This document shows, piece by piece, positions 16,601 to 23,806 of a stretch of 64,000 nucleotides of DNA (position 1 is the first letter of the stretch; each line of letters begins with the position of its first letter). The stretch comes from a virus. The translations under genes and the position numbers were made by a program. The DNA lies in the IMG/VR virus record IMGVR_UViG_3300036791_000399, positions 1-64,000 of that record. One strand, 5' to 3'. A model generated the notes under the pieces. The model did not search any database. It worked only from the letters and a program-made list of their open reading frames with translations, and was not told the DNA's origin.

Positions 16601-17298
16601 CGCAGCCCTACGGCTCTAAGGCGCAGAAGCTTCACCAGCAAAACGTGAAGAACGTCCTAACCGAAGGCTATGACGTCCTGCAAAATCCGAAGCCGCCGTC
16701 TTTCGTTCAGAACCTGATGGGTAATTACGCCCCTGGCACGATGGACCGGCACGCCTTCAAGCTCCCGGCGATGCTGTCTCGTGATCCGCGCTTCCTGGAG
16801 ACGTCGTTCACGCCGGAGAAAGGCGCGGCGCCGGTGCGCCCCCAAGAGATGTATCGAAACGGGAAGCTGACGATTGACGATGCGGTCAATCAGCCGACCA
16901 TGTGGGCGGGTATGCCGAACAAGAACGAATATGCCGCGCTTGAGGGCTACTACAAATCGATCGCCGATGAACTCGGGATCACGCCAGCCCAGGTGCAGGC
17001 GTCGGCCTGGGTGGGCGGCGGACACGTCACGGGGCTGGCCTCAGCCGCTGACGAGACGTTCCTGCATTCTTTCCAGGGGAGAGTCTTCAACACTGCGCAC
17101 CATACCGGGCAGACGCCCGCGGAAGTGGTCAGGAAGATGATTCGCGGCGAGCAGCCTTTGTTGGCGGGCGGGCCGGGAATGGCACCAGTTCTCCCGCAGG
17201 GTCAGGCTCGGAAAGAAGCTCAAACTTCGACGGCTGGGGCGGGAGCTTTGCCTCCGCAACCATCTGATCAAGAACTTCGCGAACACCCGTTTTATTGA
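13642..17298 (+). CDS. Large polyvalent-type phage protein, 1218 aa
   Basis: Two conserved blocks lie in a mostly low-complexity chain. Residues about 360-640 contain LLHLEELQSDWGQEARKE, VPNAPF, GLIWTSGADQAARYDLSKQ, GMKGYYDRLLP and ITPLMREKILKGLP, a pattern I know from the multi-domain large polyvalent proteins of phages and conjugative elements. Residues about 855-1175 form a second helical domain (SATSPENKIPQNIRTA, GTMDRHAFKLPA, EYAALEGYYKSIA). A GGRIAMADGG motif joins them. Such proteins may be injected with DNA and act early in the host; the specific activity is unknown. Its 3' end overlaps a minus-strand gene by 170 bases. Confidence 0.7.
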   Translation: MPVQDFGDTDGWTAEPVDHDPFSSETNPFVAGNVGNESGPFRKTGFAGHIAATSDASHPLTARSLPFAASQPQESVSSYDPSWAEQIESGVGDTAESAGIPRVGAQRLGSTARTAAEFTPFVGNVLAGNEAYRAQQRGDPFGAVLHGAMAVPIPGASTEEGAARRLTPLGFYSHGADVAANLPQAKGTAEQMLSQLGKRGVKPEEMTRAGVTEDNLALPLFAKQPITREELAERFDQAMPKLQETGYGQQYYRNDEYGGGTKYDQYTLPGGQNYRELLLHLPEGQETTPRQGYAIFHASNDDRTPESPVFATEAEARRELERYPPSLAYEVRDAPFKGEGEGAGDYQSSHWDVPNVVAHLRMSDRKGTGGENLLHLEELQSDWGQEARKEAEVNRVAPGPSDTGVPNAPFIGSTQGWTDLGLKRALIEAARGNYDGLIWTSGADQAARYDLSKQISDLSYSPDFGSLQGRTTRGYRGINESNIPPEKLADYVGAETAKKLLGTPLGPHWNAGGGATFEDGWHTLSGLDLQTGGEGMKGYYDRLLPNRLATLTKKLDPDAKVGTTRVPGFLDLTPFREGGGQYSVQNRAGDFTDAGPRFNSKAEALDEIARRKAADPGKEFQHLPITPLMREKILKGLPQYKRGGRIAMADGGASDYVPTGSVTFAHGSLEPVDGDPFPPAPQVLDSDINRAKGFPEPRSPMHDRIAAASQDDHGDAPATGVISPEAMYQQTPHSTETLAHYAGNPEHAMPLRIGAAVGEEGKRMGQALWSAATAPGDVLTGKASMADPETQNRVIGLAASLPGGGPEAALGARGPVGAAAKAAKRAPAERELNTWNAETGQWEGPKPKMNPPEGVTYPPLFNLDPEVMNKVPDVPQFDLPRYDPPRGVSERMRDLVTNPDVRKQMIQLVRNGMQTVGLSWYNTGQLRAMFLKELGDTEGQQAFEKYMNLVSATSPENKIPQNIRTASHFYERDAQGVPPPERGDPIAQPYGSKAQKLHQQNVKNVLTEGYDVLQNPKPPSFVQNLMGNYAPGTMDRHAFKLPAMLSRDPRFLETSFTPEKGAAPVRPQEMYRNGKLTIDDAVNQPTMWAGMPNKNEYAALEGYYKSIADELGITPAQVQASAWVGGGHVTGLASAADETFLHSFQGRVFNTAHHTGQTPAEVVRKMIRGEQPLLAGGPGMAPVLPQGQARKEAQTSTAGAGALPPQPSDQELREHPFY

Positions 17299-17407
17299 GA
17301 AACTCCTTGAGCGGGAGGCGCTCGATCACCGTCGGGCCCTCCTCTTCGAAGACTTCCAGTTCCCAGCGGTTATTCCGCCAAAGCGGCCAAGCTGTGTAGC
17401 GCATCAC
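17129..17407 (-). CDS. Unknown protein, 92 aa (minus-strand island)
   Basis: Starts at GTG 17407 in a GTGA overlap with the stop of the secreted-protein gene at 17404, so the two are probably co-translated. The first 60 residues look folded (AWPLWRNNRWELEVFEEEG, then a helix REVLDQMVAEAKLP); the tail is Pro/Arg/Ser-rich and is encoded opposite the end of the 1218-residue protein. The unusual 170-base convergent overlap lowers confidence slightly. Confidence 0.55.
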   Translation of the reverse strand: MMRYTAWPLWRNNRWELEVFEEEGPTVIERLPLKEFLNKTGVREVLDQMVAEAKLPPQPSKFELLSEPDPAGELVPFPARPPTKAARRESSS

Positions 17408-17745
17408 TGGTCACCTGCCGTAGTGTGAAGAAGCTCCATCAACTTGTTGATCTCGATCTTATGCGCCGCGACCGCCCGATCATGGTCGAGACTATCCTGA
17501 ATCTGCTCCGGGGTCCGCTGATCCGCTTCCGCGGGCGTGACAGGCTCGACCGTGGGCTCGACTGGCTCGACCGCCGGCAGGGGGATTGAATCTGGCGGGA
17601 TCTTCGTAATCTCGACGTAATAGGCTTTTGACGTGCGGGCGTGGATCCCGCCGCAGTGCTGCGGCCATGGGTATGACCAAACGCTGTAGCAGTGGGCGTG
17701 CGCGGGTTGAGCGATGAGCAGTGCGGCGATAGCGAGTTTGTACAT
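17404..17745 (-). CDS. Secreted Cys/Trp-motif protein, 113 aa (minus-strand island)
   Basis: Signal peptide (residues 1-17, ending AHA) followed by HCYSVWSYPWPQHCGG, a compact Cys-Trp-Pro motif that I have seen in small hypothetical proteins of alphaproteobacterial phages, and a Pro/Val/Glu-rich middle. A GGAGG site precedes the start and a TTGACA box lies about 45 bases upstream. A periplasmic or envelope role is likely; nothing more specific can be said. Confidence 0.65.
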   Translation of the reverse strand: MYKLAIAALLIAQPAHAHCYSVWSYPWPQHCGGIHARTSKAYYVEITKIPPDSIPLPAVEPVEPTVEPVTPAEADQRTPEQIQDSLDHDRAVAAHKIEINKLMELLHTTAGDQ

Positions 17746-17768
17746 AGTGCCTCCTGTTGATGTCGCTA

Positions 17769-17797
17769 TTTCTGCTACAAGCGAGGCACATTGTCAA
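17769..17797 (-). promoter_or_regulatory. Promoter candidate for the minus-strand island
   Basis: On the minus strand TTGACA (17797-17792) is followed after about 17 bases by CAGAAA, a poor -10. It lies 25-50 bases before the start of the secreted-protein gene at 17745 and would let it be transcribed independently of the late operon. Confidence 0.3.
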
Positions 17798-17862
17798 CCG
17801 GGCGGTTTGTGCTAAAAACAGCGACTGAGGCAGTTGTGGGATCGATGACGGGAGGGCTCCCC

Positions 17863-18417
17863 TTATGGGGAGCGCCAATAGTGAAACTGTCCTCGCTCTT
17901 TCATGGCCGCGATCTCGTAGATACGGGCCGCCTCTTCGGCGGTAGCGAAATATCCAAGATGGCGTTTTACGCCATTGGAGCGTATCTCGGCTTGAAATTT
18001 CCTATTGCGCTGCACCACTCCACGGAACCCAGACTTGCTCTTCGTCTTTCGTTCTTGGTTCCAATTTTGCTCCGTCACTGTCGCCAACCGCAGTTGCTCC
18101 CAGCGATTATCGTTAGGCTTGCGATCCTTGTGATCGATCGTGTTCGGAGGGTCGCGGCCGGTCATCCATTTCCAAATCACGCGATGCGCGAGATAGAGAT
18201 CGCCAGCGATGCCGATTTGGCATTCACCACGCTTTTTGGGCACCCCCGCAGGTTTCCTTGCGTAGCGCGTGTTCCAAATTTTCCAAGCCCTTGTCGTGAC
18301 GAAATGGTCTTGCGGTCGCTGCTTCCATGTCAGCGCGCCATTCTCCGGGTCATAATCGAAACAGGCGCGCAAGAAGTTCTGCGAAGGCAGAATTTTGTTA
18401 GGATAGGAGTTAGGCAT
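17863..18417 (-). CDS. HNH homing endonuclease with AP2 domain
   Basis: 184 residues. Residues about 15-110 form an HNH nuclease (YDPENGALTWKQR, YLAHRVIWKWMTG, TIDHKDRKPNDNRWEQLRLA with the catalytic His and Asn pair); residues about 130-180 are an AP2-type DNA-binding domain (GFRGVVQRNRKFQAEIR, LGYFATAEEAARIYE). Free-standing homing endonucleases of this layout cut alleles lacking them and spread by repair. It faces opposite to the late genes. A perfect 7-bp hairpin (17856-17873) contains its stop codon. Base composition is more AT-rich than its neighbours. Confidence 0.9.
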   Translation of the reverse strand: MPNSYPNKILPSQNFLRACFDYDPENGALTWKQRPQDHFVTTRAWKIWNTRYARKPAGVPKKRGECQIGIAGDLYLAHRVIWKWMTGRDPPNTIDHKDRKPNDNRWEQLRLATVTEQNWNQERKTKSKSGFRGVVQRNRKFQAEIRSNGVKRHLGYFATAEEAARIYEIAAMKERGQFHYWRSP

Positions 18418-18499
18418 CGGAAGATAGCCCTTCTGATGTTCAGAGACGCCGTCGTCCTTGCCGGGAGGCGGCGTCTCGTCAGCTTAGCGGAGTTGAGCT

Positions 18500-19393
18500 A
18501 TGCCAGCTAGCCTCACGCCCAAAGATCATACCTCCGCCGTCCTCAAGCGCATGAACCTCGCCGGGTCGATTCCCGGTAATCTCGACCGGAATAACGATGC
18601 TCAAGCGGACAACTACGGTCTAGCCTCCGCCCGCTCGTCCGACGCTTCCAGTTTTAAACTCACCGGAGCCCCGAAATCGCCTCACATGGGGCGCCCTGGC
18701 AGGCAGGCTGGCGGCCGGATCTCAGGCGATCTTGTCCGCACCCGGCGCACTCCGCGAGAAACCGCCGCCGATATCGCGGACGAAGAGAGGACTGTCCAGG
18801 CGCTCGCCAAGGACCGCGCGACCGGCGGCCGGATCGGGCGCTCGCTCGGCGGCTCGGCGACCGCCAAAGACGAATACACCCAAGCCGGGAGGACGATGAC
18901 CAACGAGGACGCCTCCGGGAAGGATCGATTTACCGGCGGAGATTTCCCTCCCAGCCACGCTAGTGGCGGCCGGGTCGGCCGCGCGCATGGCGGCCGCACC
19001 GCCAAGGGCAAGACCACAGTCAACGTGATCATCGGGGGACAAAAGGCCAATGCGCCGACGCCTCCCATGCCGCCACCGCCGATGGCCGCTCCCGGACCCG
19101 TCGGCCCGCCTCGTCCGCCGCCAGTGATGCCGCCTCCCGGTGGGCCTCCTGGCGGAATGCCGATGGGCGGCGCGCCTCCGGGCATGGCTGGCGCCTCACC
19201 TCCCGGCGCTCCGCCGATGCTCAGAGCGCGCGGGGGGAGGATCGAGGCCGAAACCGCCGGCAGGCACGACTTCGGCAAGGCCGGCGTCCACAGTTTCGGC
19301 AAGGGGGGCACTAGGGCCGGGGTCAGCCTCAAGCGCGAGTACGGATCTGGCAGCGGCCTCGGCCGCATGGAGATCGCGCGCAAGGAGAAATGA
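18500..19393 (+). CDS. Disordered Gly/Pro/Arg-rich protein with GGR motifs, 297 aa
   Basis: Low-complexity basic protein with at least four GGRI/GGRV units (RQAGGRISGD, ATGGRIGRSLGG, ASGGRVGRAHGG, RARGGRIEAE), a Met/Pro/Gly repeat stretch (residues about 180-240) and a Gly/Lys-rich end. The motif links it to several other late proteins. Its place between portal and scaffold suggests it is packaged or assembly-related. Stop overlaps the next start as ATGA. Confidence 0.6.
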   Translation: MPASLTPKDHTSAVLKRMNLAGSIPGNLDRNNDAQADNYGLASARSSDASSFKLTGAPKSPHMGRPGRQAGGRISGDLVRTRRTPRETAADIADEERTVQALAKDRATGGRIGRSLGGSATAKDEYTQAGRTMTNEDASGKDRFTGGDFPPSHASGGRVGRAHGGRTAKGKTTVNVIIGGQKANAPTPPMPPPPMAAPGPVGPPRPPPVMPPPGGPPGGMPMGGAPPGMAGASPPGAPPMLRARGGRIEAETAGRHDFGKAGVHSFGKGGTRAGVSLKREYGSGSGLGRMEIARKEK

Positions 19394-19611
19394 TGCTCGA
19401 TGCGTCGTCGCTCTATTTCGGGCGCAGGCTCCTGGAGATGATTCAAGAGAAACAACTCGAAATGCAAAAGCCGCTCTTGTCGGGGGCGGCGCTCGATTAC
19501 CCCGACTACAAGGACCGCGCCGGGTATCTGCGGGCCTTAGCCAACGTCGTTAGCTGGATGGAAAAGATCAGCCTGGAGGAGGAAAACACTCGTGGCGCAA
19601 GTAGCCTATAG
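19390..19611 (+). CDS. Unknown helical protein, 73 aa
   Basis: Starts in an ATGA overlap after AAGGAG. Predicted as two amphipathic helices (YFGRRLLEMIQEKQLEMQ and RALANVVSWMEKISLEEE). Small proteins of this shape beside scaffold and GroES-like genes may help head assembly; no family is recognised. It overlaps the GroES-like gene by 20 bases. Confidence 0.6.
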   Translation: MMLDASSLYFGRRLLEMIQEKQLEMQKPLLSGAALDYPDYKDRAGYLRALANVVSWMEKISLEEENTRGASSL

Positions 19612-20005
19612 GGTCGTCCATAAAGAGGATCCGCGCGACGCAATCATGCGCGACCTCGGCTCGCTTGATGGCTTTGACATTGCCGCGCAAGGCGTCCTCA
19701 TCGCCACCTACGAGCGCTCCGACGATATCAAAACCGAAGGCAACATCATCCTCCCCCATGCTCATCTGAAAGAGGATGAGTTCCAGTCGCGGGTCGGCTT
19801 GGTGGTGAAGCTCGGCCGGCGCGCCTTCGTCGATGACGAGCATATCCAGTGGCACGGCTTCCGCTGCGACGTCGGTGATTGGGTCGTCTACCGGCTGTCC
19901 GAGGGCATCAAGATGCAGATCCCCGGCCCTGGCGGGGTCAAGTGTCGCTTGATGTCCGATGCCTACCTCAAGCTCAAGGTTTCTCATCCAGATGCCGTAT
20001 TCTGA
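19592..20005 (+). CDS. GroES-like co-chaperonin
   Basis: 137 residues starting at GTG 19592 with GGAGGAGG upstream. The chain follows the Cpn10 beta-barrel order: GVLIATYERSDDI with the mobile-loop-like insertion TEGNIILPHAHLKE, then RVGLVVKLG, GDWVVYRLSEG and a C-terminal LMSDAYLKLKV strand. Phage GroES relatives (T4 gp31 type) pair with host GroEL so the capsid protein can fold. Location just before scaffold and capsid genes fits that role. Confidence 0.75.
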   Translation: MAQVAYRVVHKEDPRDAIMRDLGSLDGFDIAAQGVLIATYERSDDIKTEGNIILPHAHLKEDEFQSRVGLVVKLGRRAFVDDEHIQWHGFRCDVGDWVVYRLSEGIKMQIPGPGGVKCRLMSDAYLKLKVSHPDAVF

Positions 20006-20007
20006 AA

Positions 20008-20538
20008 ATGGAGCATATCTCGATCCATTTCTTATCCGAGTGCTTTGAGCATCAAGGCGACGGAGTTCTGTTGTGGAAAGCGCGCCCAAGGGCGCACTTC
20101 TTCTCAGATTCATCTTGTCTGAAGTGGAACCGCAAATACGCGGGAACGATAGCGGGAATAAGCAAACAAGGTCGTGGATATCATCAGATTGGTTTGACGT
20201 ATCAAGGACAACGACGTGGTCTTTTAGTCCATCGCGTAATCTGGGCGCTGTCGAATGGCCGGTGGCCAAACGAAATCGATCATCGCAATGGTGATCGTGG
20301 CGATAATCAGATCAGTAATCTTCGCGAGGCGGATCGATCTCAACAGATGCAAAACCAGCATCCGAAGAGGCTCATTGGCGCGTCTGAGGATCGCCGAGAT
20401 GGAAGATTCCAAGCTTACATAAACTTGCGAGGAAAGCGGACGGCGCTTGGTCGATATGAGACAGCCGAGCAAGCGCACGCTGCTTATCTCGTCGCCAAAA
20501 AACGGCTGCATTCTTTCCAGCCTGAATTTCGAGATTGA
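20008..20538 (+). CDS. HNH homing endonuclease with AP2-like domain
   Basis: 176 residues. HNH part: KYAGTIAGISKQGRGYHQI, LLVHRVIWALSNGRWPNEID, HRNGDRGDNQISNLREAD, with the DHRNGDRGDNQ active-site region. C-terminal AP2-like part: GRFQAYINLRGKRTALG, YETAEQAHAAYL. It has visibly lower GC than flanking genes and lies two bases after the GroES-like stop, just before scaffold. Same type as the enzyme at 17863, but on the other strand. Confidence 0.88.
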   Translation: MEHISIHFLSECFEHQGDGVLLWKARPRAHFFSDSSCLKWNRKYAGTIAGISKQGRGYHQIGLTYQGQRRGLLVHRVIWALSNGRWPNEIDHRNGDRGDNQISNLREADRSQQMQNQHPKRLIGASEDRRDGRFQAYINLRGKRTALGRYETAEQAHAAYLVAKKRLHSFQPEFRD

Positions 20539-20552
20539 TGCGGGATGTACTG

Positions 20553-21518
20553 ATGCCGATCGACGACGAAGACACAGCCAAGGCGCAAAAGGATCACGGG
20601 AGCTACTTCGCGGCGTCGACCCAGGATGATGAAGGTCCGGAGACTCGCTACGAGCCGATCGAGGTCGACCTCAGTCAGCCGGAACCGAAGAAGGGCGAGA
20701 CCGGGCGCGACACTGGCGCCGCGGCCGAAGAGCTTCGTGCGCAGCTAAGGCAGGCGCAAAACGCCGCCCAGGCGGCTCAGCGCATGGCCCAGGAGCAGAG
20801 CCAAAGGGCGGCGCTCGCCGAGCAGCGCGCCCAGGGCTCGACGGTCAGCATGATCGATTCGGCGCTTGAGGCCGCGCAGGTCACTGCCGCCAACGCCAAG
20901 GCTAAGTTCCAGGCCGCGCTCGACGCCGCGGACAGTGCAGCCGCTGCCCAGGCGCAGGAAGAATTGTCCGACGCTCGGCATAACCTGCTGCGCCTGCAGG
21001 AACACCGCGCCATGACAGCGGCGGAGGTCCGCCAGCCGCCCCCGCAGCGGCAGCAGCCGCAACTGAACTCAGTCGACCAAATGGCGAGCAATCTCGTTGA
21101 AAGCGGTTACCCGCGATCGGCGGACTGGCTTCGCGCCCACCCGGACTGGGCGGCGCGCGGCGACTTGCTCGACCGGATTGCGACCGCCGACCGGCACCTC
21201 GTCAACAACAAGGGCTTCGTGCGCGAGACGGATGAGTATTTCGACGCCCTGGAGAATGAGCTTGGGATGAGATCACAGCAGCAGCAACGAACCCCTGGCG
21301 CGGATTACAGCCACGTCCAGCGTCGGACGCCGCCGGCCGCGGCGCCGACCTCCAACAACGCGGTGAGCTTGCGCACCGGTCAGCCGATGATGCGTTCGCA
21401 CGTCCCGCTCACGCCAGCGATGCGCGAGGCGGCCGAGCTTAGCGGCATGTCCGAGCGCGAGTACGCCAAGGAGTTCGAAGAGGCCAGAGTGGCTGGCAAA
21501 TTGATAGGTTACCGATGA
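20553..21518 (+). CDS. Scaffolding protein (probable)
   Basis: 321 residues from ATG 20553 (MPIDDEDTAKAQ); an in-frame TTG at 20535 overlaps the HNH gene and is less likely. Residues about 55-165 form an Ala/Gln/Glu coiled coil typical of scaffolds that shape the prohead. Then comes a conserved-looking C-terminal half (WLRAHPDWAARGDLLDRI, LTPAMREAAELSGMSEREY). Two genes upstream of the capsid-type proteins, as usual. No protease motif is visible. Confidence 0.7.
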   Translation: MPIDDEDTAKAQKDHGSYFAASTQDDEGPETRYEPIEVDLSQPEPKKGETGRDTGAAAEELRAQLRQAQNAAQAAQRMAQEQSQRAALAEQRAQGSTVSMIDSALEAAQVTAANAKAKFQAALDAADSAAAAQAQEELSDARHNLLRLQEHRAMTAAEVRQPPPQRQQPQLNSVDQMASNLVESGYPRSADWLRAHPDWAARGDLLDRIATADRHLVNNKGFVRETDEYFDALENELGMRSQQQQRTPGADYSHVQRRTPPAAAPTSNNAVSLRTGQPMMRSHVPLTPAMREAAELSGMSEREYAKEFEEARVAGKLIGYR

Positions 21519-22078
21519 CTGACGCTCCCACTACGCACGTCCCCAACAATCGAGTCGGCAACAAAGAGACTGTCCGGAGCGCGGACGAGGTCGCCTCGGC
21601 CAAGCCGCAGATCATCGACCACGAAGCTCGGGCTCGCGCTCGCGTCGCCGAAATCAGGGCCATTCATGGTGACGATGACTTCAGTGAGGTCTACGTCGAC
21701 AAGTGGTTTGCCGAAGCGCCTCCCGGCTGGACGTATAACTGGAAGACCCACAGCGTCTGGAATAAGGAGTATCCGCAATACCTTAGTGCGCTGCAGCACA
21801 CGGGCTGGAGTCCGGTTCCGGCGCATCGCGTGCGGCACCTCCTCTATCCGGAGTACGAGGGCGAGAACGTGATTCTTGACGGGATGATCCTGATGGAGCG
21901 CCCGAGGGAGTTGACAGATCGCGTAATCCAGCGTGAATATCGCCGCGCTGTGGATGTAGTGCGTAGTTCTGAGCGAAAGCTTTCGGATGCGCCGGCTGGT
22001 ACGGCGCCCAGAACTGCCTTCGCAGAAACCTCGCCGCGAGTTCGCGGCCACGTCGGTCCCGTCGAAATCGACGGCTAA
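21515..22078 (+). CDS. Conserved phage protein near capsid genes, 187 aa
   Basis: ATGA overlap with scaffold. The centre holds PPGWTYNWKTHSVWNKEYPQ and VILDGMILMERP, a Trp-rich segment known to me from phage proteins between scaffold and capsid genes; role unknown. N-terminal 40 residues look disordered. Possibly a minor head or assembly protein. Confidence 0.65.
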   Translation: MTDAPTTHVPNNRVGNKETVRSADEVASAKPQIIDHEARARARVAEIRAIHGDDDFSEVYVDKWFAEAPPGWTYNWKTHSVWNKEYPQYLSALQHTGWSPVPAHRVRHLLYPEYEGENVILDGMILMERPRELTDRVIQREYRRAVDVVRSSERKLSDAPAGTAPRTAFAETSPRVRGHVGPVEIDG

Positions 22079-22149
22079 CCGGCAAAACGGCGGCCCCTTG
22101 GCGCTCTCGGGGTCACCGACAATCTGATGTCATCGGCGGCGCTCGCTTG

Positions 22150-22188
22150 ATGACGAACCTTCCAACCCTCACGGGAGAAGTTCGTCAT
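22150..22188 (+). promoter_or_regulatory. Hairpin that would occlude the start codon at 22187
   Basis: ATGACGAAC (22150-22158) is a perfect 9-bp complement of GTTCGTCAT (22180-22188), whose last two bases are the first two of the start codon of the following gene. The ribosome-binding site CGGGAGAAG sits in the 21-base loop. The stem may tune translation of that virion gene. No experiment supports this yet. Confidence 0.45.
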
Positions 22189-22822
22189 GGCGAACATATT
22201 TGCGCCCTTCGGTTTCGCGGAGTCTCACCGTCTCGGGGCCGCGCCCACCTATCAGATGTCGAAGCGCTGGATTAACCCAGCGAGCGCCGTTCCGATCTAT
22301 TTTGGCGACCCCGTCATCCAGACGTCGTCCGGTTATGTCGCCCAGGCGGCTCCGGCGGGCCAAGTCAGCGGCGTCTTCGCCGGCTGCGAGTACGTCTCGA
22401 AAGCAGCCAAGAAGATCATCTGGAGCCCCTGGTGGCCGGGGATCCCTAGCGACGTCGTGACCGGCGGCCAGGGCTTCGACGTCAACGCCAAGGTGATCGA
22501 CGATCCGGCGATCGTCTTCAGGGTCCAGGCGAACGGTCAGATGACGGTGGGGATGATTGGCCTCAACGCCACGTTCACCTTCGGACTGGCCGCGGTTGCC
22601 GCCCCCGGCACCAATCCCGCGCCCAATCAGATGAGCGGCATTAGCAACATCGCTCTCGATATCACGCAGACCGTGCCGGCGGTCACCGCCACCTTGCCGT
22701 TCCGCATTGTCGACATCATCCGCGACCCGCCTGGGGTGAACGGGACAGATATCACAACGCCTTACAGTTGGGCGTTCGTGACCTTCAACAACCAGGACTT
22801 CAAGATCACAACCGGTATCTGA
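22187..22822 (+). CDS. Virion structural protein, decoration-type (probable)
   Basis: 211 residues beginning MANIFAPFGFAESHRLG, a start pattern I know from small head-associated proteins encoded directly before phage major capsid genes. Beta-rich with Gly and Pro loops; ends with VTFNNQDFKI. Probably a capsid decoration or stabilising protein made in large amounts, in line with the start-codon hairpin. Assigned by location and composition. Confidence 0.65.
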   Translation: MANIFAPFGFAESHRLGAAPTYQMSKRWINPASAVPIYFGDPVIQTSSGYVAQAAPAGQVSGVFAGCEYVSKAAKKIIWSPWWPGIPSDVVTGGQGFDVNAKVIDDPAIVFRVQANGQMTVGMIGLNATFTFGLAAVAAPGTNPAPNQMSGISNIALDITQTVPAVTATLPFRIVDIIRDPPGVNGTDITTPYSWAFVTFNNQDFKITTGI

Positions 22823-22867
22823 CGCACTGACGGAGCAGGCTAACCGTCATAGGATTGGAGAAGTAAC

Positions 22868-23782
22868 ATGGCCGTCTCCGTCGCCCAGGCGTACGATCTA
22901 ATGTTTCCTGGCCTGCGCAAGGTCGCAGGGGAATATAAGGATATCGACCGGATCTATCCAAAGATCTATGCGGTCGATAAGTCCTACATGGCTGTCGAAC
23001 GTACAGCGTCGATGCGCTTTCTAAGTCTTGCAGGCTTGAAGAATGAAGGCGCACCGACGATCTTCGATAATCAAGCCGGTGAACGGTATATCTACAATCA
23101 ATACCACAAGGAGATTGGATTAGGATATGCGTTCACCAGAAGGATGGTGGACGACAACTTATATAAGAGACAATGGCGTCCATCTAATCTTGGTCTACAG
23201 AAGTCATTTAACCAGACCAAGGAGATTTACGGCGCAACTCCACTGAACACCGCGACGACCTACGACCCGTCGGTGCTCGGCGATCAGCAGCCGCTCTGCT
23301 CCCTCAACCATCCGATCGACGGCGCGGTTGTTCCTAACCGGTTCACCCTCGATATGGATCTCAACGAGGCCTCGCTGCTTAACGCCCAGGCCTCGATCCG
23401 CGGCCAGTTCCGCGACAATGCCGGTCTGCGTATGCAGGCGCGAGCGAAACGCCTAGTCGTTCCCATCGCTCTTGAGCCTATAGCCATTCGGCTCCTCAAG
23501 ACTGTCCTAAGACCAGGAACCTCAGACAACGACGTCAACGCGATCCTTGAGACGTCAGGCGGCATTCCGGACGGGTATCTTGTTCACGATTACCTGACCT
23601 CGCCGACTTTCTGGTTCATCCTTACCGATCAGGAAGGCTTGCTGTACTTGCAGCGCGTACCGTTCGAAATGTCAATGCAGGTCGACTTCACGACAGACAA
23701 TCTACTTGTGAAGGGCTACGAGCGGTATAGTTTCGGGTACTTCGACTTTAGAGCAATCTGGGGCTCATTCCCGACGCAGTAA
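22868..23782 (+). CDS. Major capsid protein (HK97-fold)
   Basis: 304 residues, the size of HK97-fold capsid subunits. The N-arm (DLMFPGLRKVAGEYKDI) is followed by a beta region (YHKEIGLGYAFTRRMVDD) and a C-terminal axial domain ending GYERYSFGYFDFRAIWGSF, a characteristic capsid end. Order of regions also recalls the Mu gpT family. Codons between 22900 and 23260 are AT-richer than elsewhere. GGAGAAG precedes the start. Confidence 0.85.
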   Translation: MAVSVAQAYDLMFPGLRKVAGEYKDIDRIYPKIYAVDKSYMAVERTASMRFLSLAGLKNEGAPTIFDNQAGERYIYNQYHKEIGLGYAFTRRMVDDNLYKRQWRPSNLGLQKSFNQTKEIYGATPLNTATTYDPSVLGDQQPLCSLNHPIDGAVVPNRFTLDMDLNEASLLNAQASIRGQFRDNAGLRMQARAKRLVVPIALEPIAIRLLKTVLRPGTSDNDVNAILETSGGIPDGYLVHDYLTSPTFWFILTDQEGLLYLQRVPFEMSMQVDFTTDNLLVKGYERYSFGYFDFRAIWGSFPTQ

Positions 23783-23806
23783 CTGTAGCGGGAAGGAGTA
23801 AGACTT

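Noticed and set aside
17791-18510. Plus-strand open frame of 239 codons
   Set aside because: Antisense to the AP2-HNH endonuclease, which has clear motifs on the minus strand.
22150-22275. Mini frame starting at ATG 22150 in the hairpin
   Set aside because: It overlaps the decoration-type gene out of frame, has no ribosome-binding site and no recognisable composition; the ATG is explained as half of the inverted repeat.
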